From assembly GCA_021737145.1 (NCBI GenBank), contig JAIPEN010000007.1, positions 1 through 64,000 on the forward strand: 64,000 bases of DNA. Direction: 5' to 3'. The notes under the pieces were generated by a model. The model saw nothing but the letters and a program-made list of their open reading frames with translations. It had not been told where the DNA came from and searched no databases. Below are positions 1 to 7,590 of this stretch, one piece after another; position 1 is the stretch's first letter, and each line of letters opens with the position of its first letter. This DNA comes from Desulfarculaceae bacterium. Its GTDB lineage: Bacteria > Desulfobacterota > Desulfarculia > Desulfarculales > Desulfarculaceae. The translations under genes were made by a program, and so were the position numbers.

Positions 1-1
1 G

Positions 2-103
2 GTCACCCCGCACACCGAGGCCTTCCAGGCGGTGGTGTGGCACATGGTGGTCTCGCATCCGGACATACTGCAAAACGAGATGAAGTGGGAGTCGGTGAAG
101 TAA
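2..103 (+). CDS. SIS-domain sugar-phosphate isomerase, C-terminal fragment
   Basis: Only the last 33 codons are inside the window; the frame ends with TAA at 101-103. The visible tail contains TPHTEAFQAVVWHM followed by VVSHP and a terminal KWESVK. I associate this ending with SIS-domain isomerases of the phosphoheptose (sedoheptulose 7-phosphate) isomerase type, which supply heptose phosphate for surface glycans. The next gene on the same strand, 42 bases away, is a transaldolase-like enzyme, so the pair may handle C7 sugar phosphates together. The SIS core lies outside the window, so the substrate is inference and another SIS isomerase is possible. Confidence 0.6.
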   Translation, partial: VTPHTEAFQAVVWHMVVSHPDILQNEMKWESVK

Positions 104-145
104 GCGCCGGCCTGTAAAAAAGCTTTAGGAGCGAGGGACGAATTC

Positions 146-829
146 ATGGCTATCTTTTTGGACAGCGGCAAGATCGAGCAGGTTGAGAAGTATCTCAAAT
201 GGGGGGTGATCCGGGGGGTGACCACCAACCCCACCATCCTGCTCAAGGACGGGGTGACCGGCGGAGCCGAGGGCATGAAAAAGCGGGCCCAGGAGATTGC
301 GGCCATGATCGCGCCGCTGCCCCTCTCCCTGGAGGTGACCAGCAACGACCCCGGCGAGATGGTCTCCCAGGCGCGGGAGTTCGCCTCCCTGGCCGATAAC
401 ATCAACATCAAGATCACCATCCACGGCCCCGAGGGCGAGGACGACAACATCGCGGTGATCCACGAGTTGGAAACGGTGCACGACGTGCGGGTGAACGCCA
501 CGGCCATGATGAGCGCCCAGCAGTGCCTGCTGGCGGCCCTGGCCGGGGCCACCTACGTGTCGCTGTTCGGCGGCCGGGTGAACAACATGGGCTACGACGC
601 CTCCGACGAGATCACCCGTTTGCGCGAGGTGCTGGAGCTGCAGGGCCTGGAGAGCCAGATCATCATCGGCTCGGTGCGCGAGATCAACAACGTGATCACC
701 TGGCTGCACGCCGGGGCCCACATCGTGACCGTGACCCCGGACGTGATCGGCGGCATGCTGGTGCACCCCTACTCCAAGGAAACGGTGCGCATGTTCCTGG
801 CCGACGCCGCGAAGTGCGAGGCCTGCTGA
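146..829 (+). CDS. Transaldolase / fructose-6-phosphate aldolase family protein
   Basis: A 227-residue protein, the short length typical of the TalC/FSA subfamily of class I transaldolases. These transfer or cleave three-carbon units of sugar phosphates through a Schiff-base lysine. The N-terminus MAIFLDSGKIEQVEKY and the TTNPT motif near residues 26-30 are family hallmarks. The catalytic lysine is likely Lys89 in NINIKIT. A GAGGGA ribosome site at about 133-138 lies 7 bases before the ATG. It follows the SIS isomerase tail and is closed by a strong hairpin at 896-927. Whether it is a true transaldolase (making sedoheptulose 7-phosphate) or an FSA-type aldolase cannot be told from these motifs; the neighbour favours sedoheptulose 7-phosphate chemistry. 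Confidence 0.85.
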   Translation: MAIFLDSGKIEQVEKYLKWGVIRGVTTNPTILLKDGVTGGAEGMKKRAQEIAAMIAPLPLSLEVTSNDPGEMVSQAREFASLADNINIKITIHGPEGEDDNIAVIHELETVHDVRVNATAMMSAQQCLLAALAGATYVSLFGGRVNNMGYDASDEITRLREVLELQGLESQIIIGSVREINNVITWLHAGAHIVTVTPDVIGGMLVHPYSKETVRMFLADAAKCEAC

Positions 830-895
830 GGCCGGAGCAGGCTCCACGCCGCTGACCTCGTCGCCGGCATCGCCTGAAGCATAAAGCTAAGAAAG

Positions 896-927
896 CCCGG
901 TTCTCCCGCGGGGAGGGCCGGGTTTTT
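896..927 (+). terminator. Rho-independent terminator after the transaldolase gene
   Basis: CCCGG (896-900) pairs with CCGGG (918-922), and CTCCC (903-907) with GGGAG (911-915), around a GCG loop; five T residues follow at 923-927. It lies about 70 bases past the transaldolase stop. A near copy occurs at 1470-1506. Confidence 0.85.
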
Positions 928-1076
928 GACTTCAGGGGAGGGCGCCGGGGCCTCTATACAATATTTCGGGTAAATTGATTCTTACAATTTGGCGAATTAA
1001 CTTCCATTTTAGATAGGTTAAAAAGTTATCAAAGACCTGCCCCGGTCCGCTCATCCAAATTGGAGAGAGATGCCCC

Positions 1077-1439
1077 ATGAAACAGTTATTTTTTACCCTG
1101 CTTTGCGCTGGCTTTTTGCTTGCCGCCACCTCGGCCCACGCCTATGCCATCTACAATCACGCCAGCCATGACGTATGCCCCAAGACCAAGTTTGGTAACT
1201 GTAAATATTTCGTGTCCGCGCACTCCACCCACAACGGGTCGCACGGCTCGGGTCTTAAGGGCGTATACTTCCAATTGTGGCGAGACAATAATCCCTTTCT
1301 CACCACCACGGTGGAAGCCGACATCCCTGATGGCGGGTTTGCCAAGGTTTATAATGACCACGTGGAAATTTGGAGGCACTGCAACAAATGCGATAGGTCC
1401 AAGGATTATCTGGGTGGGTATCCCTTTGAAAAGTATTAA
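1077..1439 (+). CDS. Small secreted cysteine-containing protein, unknown function
   Basis: A 120-residue protein I do not recognise. Residues 1-22 form a clear Sec signal peptide: MKQ, a hydrophobic core LFFTLLCAGFLLAAT, and an AHA cleavage site. The mature part of about 98 residues has four cysteines in two pairs (DVCPKTKFGNC and HCNKC), is rich in His, Tyr and Asn, and has no membrane segment, so it is probably a small disulfide-bonded or metal-binding periplasmic or secreted protein. A GGAGAGA ribosome site lies at 1062-1068. The 120 bases upstream are far more AT-rich than the surroundings, and codon use is more relaxed than in neighbouring genes. It sits alone between two nearly identical terminators, which suggests an acquired single-gene unit. 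Confidence 0.7.
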   Translation: MKQLFFTLLCAGFLLAATSAHAYAIYNHASHDVCPKTKFGNCKYFVSAHSTHNGSHGSGLKGVYFQLWRDNNPFLTTTVEADIPDGGFAKVYNDHVEIWRHCNKCDRSKDYLGGYPFEKY

Positions 1440-1469
1440 TAGTTAGAGTCCGCCCGACTTATAAAAAGA

Positions 1470-1506
1470 AAAACGCCCGGTTCTCGGCAAAGAGGGCCGG
1501 GTTTTT
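1470..1506. terminator. Bidirectional Rho-independent terminator
   Basis: CCCGG (1476-1480) pairs with CCGGG (1497-1501), with CTC/GAG inside the loop region and TTTTT at 1502-1506. An A-rich run before the stem (1462-1473) becomes a T-run on the minus strand, so the hairpin can end both the small secreted gene and the converging minus-strand operon whose last stop codon overlaps it. Confidence 0.8.
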
Positions 1507-2694
1507 AGTTGGCCGGGGGGCTTGGCTGGCCCAGGCCGGTGGATACCAGGAGCGCTTCCTCGGCGCTTCGCCAGGGGAGGGCGGGCCACCAGCGGACCGG
1601 CTGGGGTGGATCGGCGGGTTCGACGCTCTGGCCCGGCCGGGGCACCACCACCGCCACGCCGGCCTTGGCGGCGGCCGCCAGCAGGCGCTCCACCGGCTCG
1701 GTCCAGGAGTGCATGGCCAGGTTGAAGGTGCCCCAGTGGGCGGGGATGAGCAGGCCGCTGCCCAGGTCCAGACGGGCCTGGACCGCCTGCTCCGGGCCGA
1801 TATGGACGTCGGGCCACATCCGGCTATACGCGCCGATCTCCATGATCACCGCATCAAAGGGGCCCAGCCGGTTGGCGATCTGGGCAAAGCCGGGGAACAT
1901 GCCGGTGTCGCCGCTGTAAAAGACGCGGTGCTCGGGCCCGGCAACGGCCCAACCGCACCACAGAGTCTTTTCCCGGTCGCGCAGGAAAAGGGAGCGGCCG
2001 GAAAAGTGGCGGGCCGGCGTTGCGGTGAAGGTCAGGCCGTTGAGCTTGACCTCTCCCCACCAGTCGCGCTCCACGATGCGCTCACGAGCCACGCCCCAGG
2101 ACTCCAGGTGAGCGCCCACGCCCAGAGGCACGATATACACCGGAACGCGTTCGCCCAGGTCCCTCACCGTGGCGTAGTCCAGGTGGTCGTAGTGGTCGTG
2201 GGAAATCACCACCGCGTCGATGGGGGGAAGCTGGTCTAGGGGCATGGGAGGCGGGTGAAAGCGCTTGGGGCCCATCCCCAGGTGAAGGGCGAGGAGCGTT
2301 GGCTCCACATGGGGTCGATGAGCAACCGGGAGCCGTCGATCTCCAGCAGGAAGCTGGAGTGGCCCAGCCAGGTGATACGCAGGCCGCTGGCCGGAGCCCC
2401 CTGGAAATCGGCCGCCGCGCGCATGACCACCGGGATCGGGGCTTTAGGGGCCGCGTCGTTCGACTTGCCCAGCCACTTGCCCAGGGTCTCGAAAAACTTG
2501 GGTTCGCGGTTGGGTAACGGATTGATGAACTTGCCGCCGTTCCAATTGGGGGAGTTCTGCATGGCCTTCAGCCGCGCGCCGGCGGCTTGGGTGCCCATGG
2601 CGGTCCATGCGCTCATGTAAATGGCTCCTCCCGCCACGGCGGCCAGAACCACACCGGCCGTCAGCATCTTCTTCCAGCTAAGGCGAAGCTTCAC
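1505..2694 (-). pseudogene. Metallo-beta-lactamase-fold hydrolase (NAPE-PLD/RomA-like), frameshifted
   Basis: Two overlapping frames together make one MBL-fold protein of about 396 residues. The first starts at GTG 2694, overlapping the upstream TGA as GTGA. It has a membrane anchor (MLTAGVVLAAVAGGAIYM) and the strand TWLGHSSFLLEIDG, then runs out of frame after SPFTWG. The second frame resumes with MGPKRFHPPP and carries the metal-binding motif SHDHYDHLDY, then the GDTG and PAHWGTF motifs. The break falls at a G run (minus strand) at 2276-2279, where one missing G explains the shift. With the base restored it would match membrane-anchored relatives of N-acylphosphatidylethanolamine-hydrolysing phospholipase D. 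It is the last gene of the minus-strand sugar operon. A sequencing error in the homopolymer is as likely as a real mutation. Confidence 0.75.
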
Positions 2695-3974
2695 TTGTTC
2701 AGCTGGGCGGCCAGGCCGCGGGCCTGCTCCAGGCACTGGTCCATGTTGAGATACTCAAAGGAGCCGAAGCGGCCGCAGGTGTAAAGCCCCAGGCCGTCCA
2801 GCCAGGCGTAGACCTTCTCCCGGTTGGCCAGGTAGCCCTGGTCGTAGACCACGTAGGCGTGCTTGAGCTTCTGCACGTCGCTGGCCGTGACCTCGGAGGG
2901 GGTGATGGCGCACAGGTCGGCCACCTGGCCGGCCACCCGGCCCACCAGCTCGTCCTCGCTGGCCTTGAGCAGCGGGTCGCCGGGCGGCACCGTGATCTCG
3001 GCCACCAGGTGCGAGCTGCCTTGGGGCGCGTTGTGGGGGCTGAAGTAGGACATGTAGCACACCCGGTGGGGCAATATATCCGGGCCGGGGATGTATACCG
3101 CGCTCTTGTCGTTCAGGCCCTCGTGGCCCACTCCCAGCATGACCAGGATGATGCTGTTGTACTGCAGGGCGTCGCAGGCCGCGCGGGCATCCCCGGGCGC
3201 GCCGTCCAAACAGGCGGCCAGGTCCATCACCGGGATGGTGGAGATGAGGCGGCGGCAGGAGCAGGTCTGGTCCCCGTCGCTGACCTGCCAGCCGGAGGAA
3301 GTCTTTTTGATGCTCTGGGCCCGGAAGCCGGTTTGCAGGTTCACGCCCTTGGCCAGGGCGTGGATAAGGGCCTCGATGCCCCCGCGCTCGGGGTAGAGGA
3401 AGTTGAGCTGGTGGGTGTAGCCCTCGGTCTCGATGCCGATGGCCGCCTTGATCACGTCGGCCGTGGGCGGGGAGGGGATGCGCTCCACCCAGTGCACCGA
3501 GATGTCCTTGGCCGGGCGCTTCCATATCTTGTCGTTGTAGGGGATCAGGTACTTGTCGGCGATGGCATCGCCGAAGCGGAAGCGGCACCACTGTTCCAGA
3601 TTGGCCGGGTCGCCGCCGCTGCGCTCCACAAAGCCCAGGAGGCACTCGAAAATATCCTGTTTTTCCAGGGCGTAAAGGCCGTTTTCAAAGGGATATTTCA
3701 CAAAACGGTCCTGGAACCAAATCTGGTTGTTGCGCCGCTGCTCCAGGAGGTTGCCCCCCAGCCAGCCGGTTAGCTGGGCCAAAAGCTCCGAGTCCCGCGA
3801 AAACAGGATGTGCCCCCCGATGTCATAGGTGAAGCCGTCTTTGACAAAGCTGCGGCACAGCCCGCCGGGGCGGTCCTTGGCCTCCAGCACCAGGGTTTCG
3901 CCTTCCAGGTATTGGGCCAGGCTCAGGCCGGTGAGCCCGCCGCCCAAAATGATGGTTTCCACTTCCGCGCTCAT
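2691..3974 (-). CDS. UDP-galactopyranose-mutase-like FAD-dependent oxidoreductase
   Basis: A 427-residue flavoprotein. The N-terminal dinucleotide-binding motif is TIILGGGLTGLS, followed by the FAD-contact segment LEAKDRPGGLCRSF and DIGGHILF. This layout is that of the UDP-galactopyranose mutase / protoporphyrinogen-oxidase-like amine oxidase superfamily. FENGLYAL and the tail TCGRFGSFEYLNMDQC resemble UGM-like proteins of polysaccharide clusters. It probably acts in the cytoplasm on a nucleotide sugar or polyprenyl-linked sugar. Its ATG overlaps the nucleotidyltransferase stop by 4 bases, so the two are translationally coupled. True mutase activity cannot be asserted because I cannot align the substrate-binding arginines; a reductase or desaturase role remains open. 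Confidence 0.75.
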   Translation of the reverse strand: MSAEVETIILGGGLTGLSLAQYLEGETLVLEAKDRPGGLCRSFVKDGFTYDIGGHILFSRDSELLAQLTGWLGGNLLEQRRNNQIWFQDRFVKYPFENGLYALEKQDIFECLLGFVERSGGDPANLEQWCRFRFGDAIADKYLIPYNDKIWKRPAKDISVHWVERIPSPPTADVIKAAIGIETEGYTHQLNFLYPERGGIEALIHALAKGVNLQTGFRAQSIKKTSSGWQVSDGDQTCSCRRLISTIPVMDLAACLDGAPGDARAACDALQYNSIILVMLGVGHEGLNDKSAVYIPGPDILPHRVCYMSYFSPHNAPQGSSHLVAEITVPPGDPLLKASEDELVGRVAGQVADLCAITPSEVTASDVQKLKHAYVVYDQGYLANREKVYAWLDGLGLYTCGRFGSFEYLNMDQCLEQARGLAAQLNK

Positions 3975-4681
3975 CAGGCTTGCGATCCTTCCTGCTGCAA
4001 AATATAGCTTTCCAACTCGGCCAGGCCCTCGGGCGTGCCGATCTCGTAATAGGGGTGCTCCACCACGTAGGCGGCCAGACGGCCCTCTTGGGCCAGGTCG
4101 TTGAAGATGGTTTCCATGGCAAAGGGCTGGCCGGGCGGGATGCGTTCGAGCACCTTGCGCTCGAACACGCTGAGCCCGTAGTCGATGCAGTCGTACTCCG
4201 GGCCCGGATCCACCTTGTTGTAGGAGGCCACCTTGTCGCCTTCCAGGCGCACGTTGGATGGCTTTTTGCGGTTCTGGTTGCGCCAGACCACCATGAGCCC
4301 GGGCAGGCCCAGGCGGTTAAACTGCTCCCACACCGCGCGGTAATCCAACAGGAGGTAGGAGTCGCCCCAGATCATGAGGAAGCGCTCGGCCAGCAGGGGT
4401 TCGGCCTTTTTCAGGCAGCCCCCGGTGTTGAGCAGGCTGGGGCCGTCTTCGCTGTAGGCCGCGCTGAGCCCCCAGCGGGAGCCGTCGCCCACGAACTCGC
4501 GGATTTGGCCGCCCAGGTAGCCGATGCACAGCACCACCCGGTCCACCCCCTGAGAGGCCAGCAGCTCGAGCTGGTGGTCCAAAAAGGGACGCCCGGCCAC
4601 CGGGGCCAGGGACTTGGGTATCTCCTGGGTCATGGCCCCCAAACGGGTGCCCTGGCCGCCAGCTACTATTACTGCTTGCAC
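3974..4681 (-). CDS. Sugar-phosphate nucleotidyltransferase (NTP transferase)
   Basis: A 235-residue cytoplasmic enzyme that activates a sugar 1-phosphate with an NTP. The signature VIVAGGQGTRLGAMTQEIPK at the N-terminus holds the nucleotide-binding loop and the catalytic Arg/Lys; LNTGGCLKKA and WGDSYLLLDY (metal-binding aspartate) follow. The short length and LAPVAGRPFLDHQLELL resemble heptose 1-phosphate (HddC-like) and related guanylyl- or uridylyltransferases. The start is GTG at 4681, 6 bases after the epimerase stop. The sugar is unknown. A heptose would agree with the SIS isomerase at the window start, while the epimerase beside it would also fit a hexose. Confidence 0.8.
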   Translation of the reverse strand: MQAVIVAGGQGTRLGAMTQEIPKSLAPVAGRPFLDHQLELLASQGVDRVVLCIGYLGGQIREFVGDGSRWGLSAAYSEDGPSLLNTGGCLKKAEPLLAERFLMIWGDSYLLLDYRAVWEQFNRLGLPGLMVVWRNQNRKKPSNVRLEGDKVASYNKVDPGPEYDCIDYGLSVFERKVLERIPPGQPFAMETIFNDLAQEGRLAAYVVEHPYYEIGTPEGLAELESYILQQEGSQA

Positions 4682-4687
4682 GGTTGG

Positions 4688-5623
4688 CTAGCCCTCGGCC
4701 AGCATGGCCTGGATGGAGGCGGTGATGGCCTGGGCCGAGTTCTTTTGGCTGTGCCAGCCCAGGGCGTGAATCTTGTCCAGCACCAGGCGCACCTGGGGCA
4801 CATCGCCCTTCCAGCCCCGGTCCCCGCCGGTGTAGTTGAGCTCCACTTCAGTGAGCCCCATCTCCTGGATGACGATCTTGGCGATGGAGGTCACGTCCAA
4901 GACATCGTCGGTGGCCACGTTGAAAACGTTCACCGTGTCGTCGGTGTTGGCCATGATGAACAGCATGGCGCCGATCACGTCGCTCACGTGCACGTAGGAC
5001 TTGGCCTGGGTGCCATCGCCCAGGATTTCCAATGAGTTGGAGTTTTCCTTAAGTTTTCGGATGAAGTCGTAGCCCACCCCGTGGGTCTGGCGTCCGCCCA
5101 CCACGTTGCCCATGCGCAGGATGTAGGCCCGCATGCCGTATTGGTGGGCGAATGCGCTGATCAGCCCCTCGCAGGCCAGCTTGCTGGCCCCGTAAAAGCT
5201 GATGGGCATGAGCGGGCCGAAGTCCTCGGCCGTGGGGAAGGTGCCCACGTCGCCGTAGATGCCCGATCCCGAGGTGTAGAGGATCTGCCCCACCTGGTTG
5301 ACCCGCATGGACTCCAGCACGTTGTAGGTGAGGATGGTGCCTTCCCGAAGGTCCAGGTCGGTCTCGTACATGCCCCGGGCGATGTCCGGGTTGGAGGCGT
5401 AGTGGATCACCCGGTCGTGCCCGGCCATGGCCTCGGTCACCTGCTCCAGGTCGCCCAGCTCGCCCTTCACGAAGCTGAAGTTGGCATGCTCGTGGTGCTC
5501 CTTGAGAAAGTCCAGGGACCCGGAGGAGAGGTTGTCGTACACGGTGAGGGGGCCCTGACCGATGAGGGCGTCCACCATGTGGCTGCCGATGAAGCCGGCC
5601 CCGCCGGTGATGAAAGTTCGCAT
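4688..5623 (-). CDS. NAD-dependent sugar epimerase/dehydratase (extended SDR)
   Basis: A 311-residue extended short-chain dehydrogenase of the UDP-glucose 4-epimerase / dTDP-glucose 4,6-dehydratase group. The NAD-binding motif is TGGAGFIGSHMVDALI at residues 6-21, the catalytic pair is YGASK near residue 145, and TSGSGIYG precedes it. Such enzymes remodel nucleotide sugars in the cytoplasm. An AAGGATAAGGA ribosome site lies just before the ATG. It is second in the minus-strand operon, 7 bases after the flippase-like gene and before the nucleotidyltransferase, so all three probably supply one activated sugar. The motifs do not separate epimerase from dehydratase. Confidence 0.85.
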   Translation of the reverse strand: MRTFITGGAGFIGSHMVDALIGQGPLTVYDNLSSGSLDFLKEHHEHANFSFVKGELGDLEQVTEAMAGHDRVIHYASNPDIARGMYETDLDLREGTILTYNVLESMRVNQVGQILYTSGSGIYGDVGTFPTAEDFGPLMPISFYGASKLACEGLISAFAHQYGMRAYILRMGNVVGGRQTHGVGYDFIRKLKENSNSLEILGDGTQAKSYVHVSDVIGAMLFIMANTDDTVNVFNVATDDVLDVTSIAKIVIQEMGLTEVELNYTGGDRGWKGDVPQVRLVLDKIHALGWHSQKNSAQAITASIQAMLAEG

Positions 5624-5630
5624 AAGGTCC

Positions 5631-6623
5631 TTATCCTTTTGACCCGCGGCTGGGGGCCATCTGGCCCAACTGGCCGCGCAGGCTGCCCAGGGTGGAGCCG
5701 TAGGAGTGCAGAAAGATCAGCCCCACCGGGGCGGGCAGATACATCATCGCGTTGATGAACACAGAGTAGATCAGGGCGCTGGAGCTGTCCACGCCGAAGT
5801 AGCCCAGGCCCAATACGCAAAAGTATTGCAAGGGCCCGATGTTGCCCACGGTGGAGGGGATGGTCATGCCCACGAAGATGAAGCAGAGCACGAACAGGGT
5901 CTGGGCATAGCTCACCCCCAGACCGAAGGCCTGGGCCAAGAGCCAGTAGGCCCCGCCCTCGATGAGGTAGACCACCCAGCCCAGGGCGATGATGGCCGCC
6001 AAGCGGGCCGGGCTCCTGACCACGGCCAGGCCCTCCACAAAGGTGCTGAGCCAGCCCTCGGCCTTGGCCCTGAGCCCCGGCCAGGGGGCCAGGCCGGCCA
6101 GCTTGAGCAGCCAGCCGGGGTGGCGCTGCAAAAGGAACAGGCCCCCCATGAGCCCCAGGCACACGGCCAGGCCGATCAGGGCCAGCTGATACAGCTCGCC
6201 CCGTCCGGTGTAGCCCACCACCGCGCAGAGCAGGATGAGCAAAGACAGCACCTCCAGCACCCGCTCCAGCAGGATGGTGGAGAGCACCGCCGTGGCTGGG
6301 ATTTCCTCGCGGCGGCCGCAGATGTAGGCCCTGACCAGCTCGCCCAAGCGGGCGGGCAAGAGCGCGTTGCCCGCGCAGCCCACGAAGGTGTAGCCCAGGG
6401 AGTCTTTCAGGCTCACCGGCTTGATCCGCCCCAGGATGATGCGCCATTTTTGGGCCCGGGGAATGAACCCCACCAGATACACCCCCACCACCGCCGGCAA
6501 CAGGGGCCAGTAGAGCCCGCGCAGGGCGGACCACAGGCGATCCGGCTCGACCTTGCGCAGAACCAGATAGAGGAACAAGGCGGTTACGGCCAGGAGTATC
6601 AGCCGTTTGGCGAGGCTCTTCAT
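5631..6623 (-). CDS. LPG-synthase-TM / AglD-type (UPF0104) membrane protein
   Basis: A 330-residue inner-membrane protein with about eight hydrophobic segments. PRAQKWRIILGRIKPVSLKDS and the block ALLPARLGELVRAYICGRR (about residues 75-100) are hallmarks of the flippase-like domain first described in MprF and archaeal AglD. ILLERVLEVLSLLILL follows. Stand-alone members are thought to move or modify lipid-linked sugars. It heads the minus-strand sugar operon ending at 1505. A related copy lies at 9933-10925. The substrate is unknown; the link to lipid-linked glycan is inferred from the neighbours. Confidence 0.8.
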   Translation of the reverse strand: MKSLAKRLILLAVTALFLYLVLRKVEPDRLWSALRGLYWPLLPAVVGVYLVGFIPRAQKWRIILGRIKPVSLKDSLGYTFVGCAGNALLPARLGELVRAYICGRREEIPATAVLSTILLERVLEVLSLLILLCAVVGYTGRGELYQLALIGLAVCLGLMGGLFLLQRHPGWLLKLAGLAPWPGLRAKAEGWLSTFVEGLAVVRSPARLAAIIALGWVVYLIEGGAYWLLAQAFGLGVSYAQTLFVLCFIFVGMTIPSTVGNIGPLQYFCVLGLGYFGVDSSSALIYSVFINAMMYLPAPVGLIFLHSYGSTLGSLRGQLGQMAPSRGSKG

Positions 6624-6766
6624 GGCATTTCCGGAGGCCCGGAGGTTGAGGTTAATCCCGGTGGATGGTCAAGTCAAACTATCAGAGGCCTTGGGGTTTG
6701 GCAACCAGCGCGCCTGGCGCGCGGCGCGGCTATGTGCTAAATGTAGCGGTTCGAAAGGAAGGCCCC

Positions 6767-7444
6767 ATGAGCGACAAGCAGCCGCAGATAACCGTGGCCA
6801 TGATCTCCATGAACGAGGAGGCGGCCGTGGGCAAGGTGATCGCCGACATCCAGGCGGCCGCGCCCGGGGCCCACGTTCTGCTGGTGGACTCCAGCAAGGA
6901 CCGCACCCCGGAGATCGCCCGCGCGGCGGGGGCCGAGGTGATCCGCCAGTTCCCGCCCAAGGGCTACGGCCCGGCCATGATGCGCGCCCTGACCTCGGCC
7001 CGGGGCCAGGTGGTGGTCACCCTGGATTGCGACGACACCTACCCCACGGACCGCATTTTGCCCATGGCCCAGGAGGTGCTCTCCGGCCGGGCCGACCTGG
7101 TGGACGCCTCGCGTTTGGAAAAGAAACCCGAGGCCATGCCCTGGGTCAACTACCTGGCCAACTGGGGATTCGCCTGGCTGGCCAGCATCCTGTTTTTGCG
7201 CCGGGTCACGGACCTGCACTCGGGCATGCGGGCCTACCGCACCAGCCTGTTCGACGAGATGACCTTTCTGGCCCAGGGATCGGCCCTGCCGGTGGAGCTT
7301 TTGCTCAAGCCCATGGCTCGGGGCAAGAAGGTCAAGGCGATCTTCATTCCTTATGACGAGCGCACCGGCGAGAGCACCCTGGACCCGCTCAAGAGCGCCT
7401 GGTGGACGCTCAAACGCATTCTGCGAGTCCGCTTCGGATTCTAA
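6767..7444 (+). CDS. Family 2 glycosyltransferase (DPM1/DPG-like)
   Basis: A 225-residue GT-A fold glycosyltransferase without membrane segments. It opens with ITVAMISMNEEAAVGKVI, has the nucleotide-binding LLVDSSKDRTPEIA, and the metal-binding TLDCDDTYP (DxD-like) near residue 85. The DLHSGMRAYR and FIPYDERTGES blocks are typical of polyprenyl-phosphate sugar synthases that load a sugar on a lipid carrier for GT-C enzymes, which suits the three GT-C genes beside it. The start is ATG 6767 because a GAAAGGAAGG ribosome site ends 4 bases before it; the open frame continues upstream without good signals. The gene is divergent from the operon at 6623 and converges with the one at 7591. Confidence 0.85.
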   Translation: MSDKQPQITVAMISMNEEAAVGKVIADIQAAAPGAHVLLVDSSKDRTPEIARAAGAEVIRQFPPKGYGPAMMRALTSARGQVVVTLDCDDTYPTDRILPMAQEVLSGRADLVDASRLEKKPEAMPWVNYLANWGFAWLASILFLRRVTDLHSGMRAYRTSLFDEMTFLAQGSALPVELLLKPMARGKKVKAIFIPYDERTGESTLDPLKSAWWTLKRILRVRFGF

Positions 7445-7590
7445 CCCGCCTTGGTCAGCCACCGGCATACGGTGTTGCCGGCATCGCTCCGGCCCCGGTG
7501 TGGTTTCAGCCACGCCTCAGGCCCTCGCTCAACACACGCCTTGTTTGCCGGCAACTGACTGCGCCGGTCATTTTTTAGCAGCCCAAAGAC

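Noticed and set aside
125..847. Long minus-strand open frame opposite the transaldolase
   Set aside because: Its translation is His/Gly/Val-rich and low-complexity, typical of an antisense shadow of a high-GC gene.
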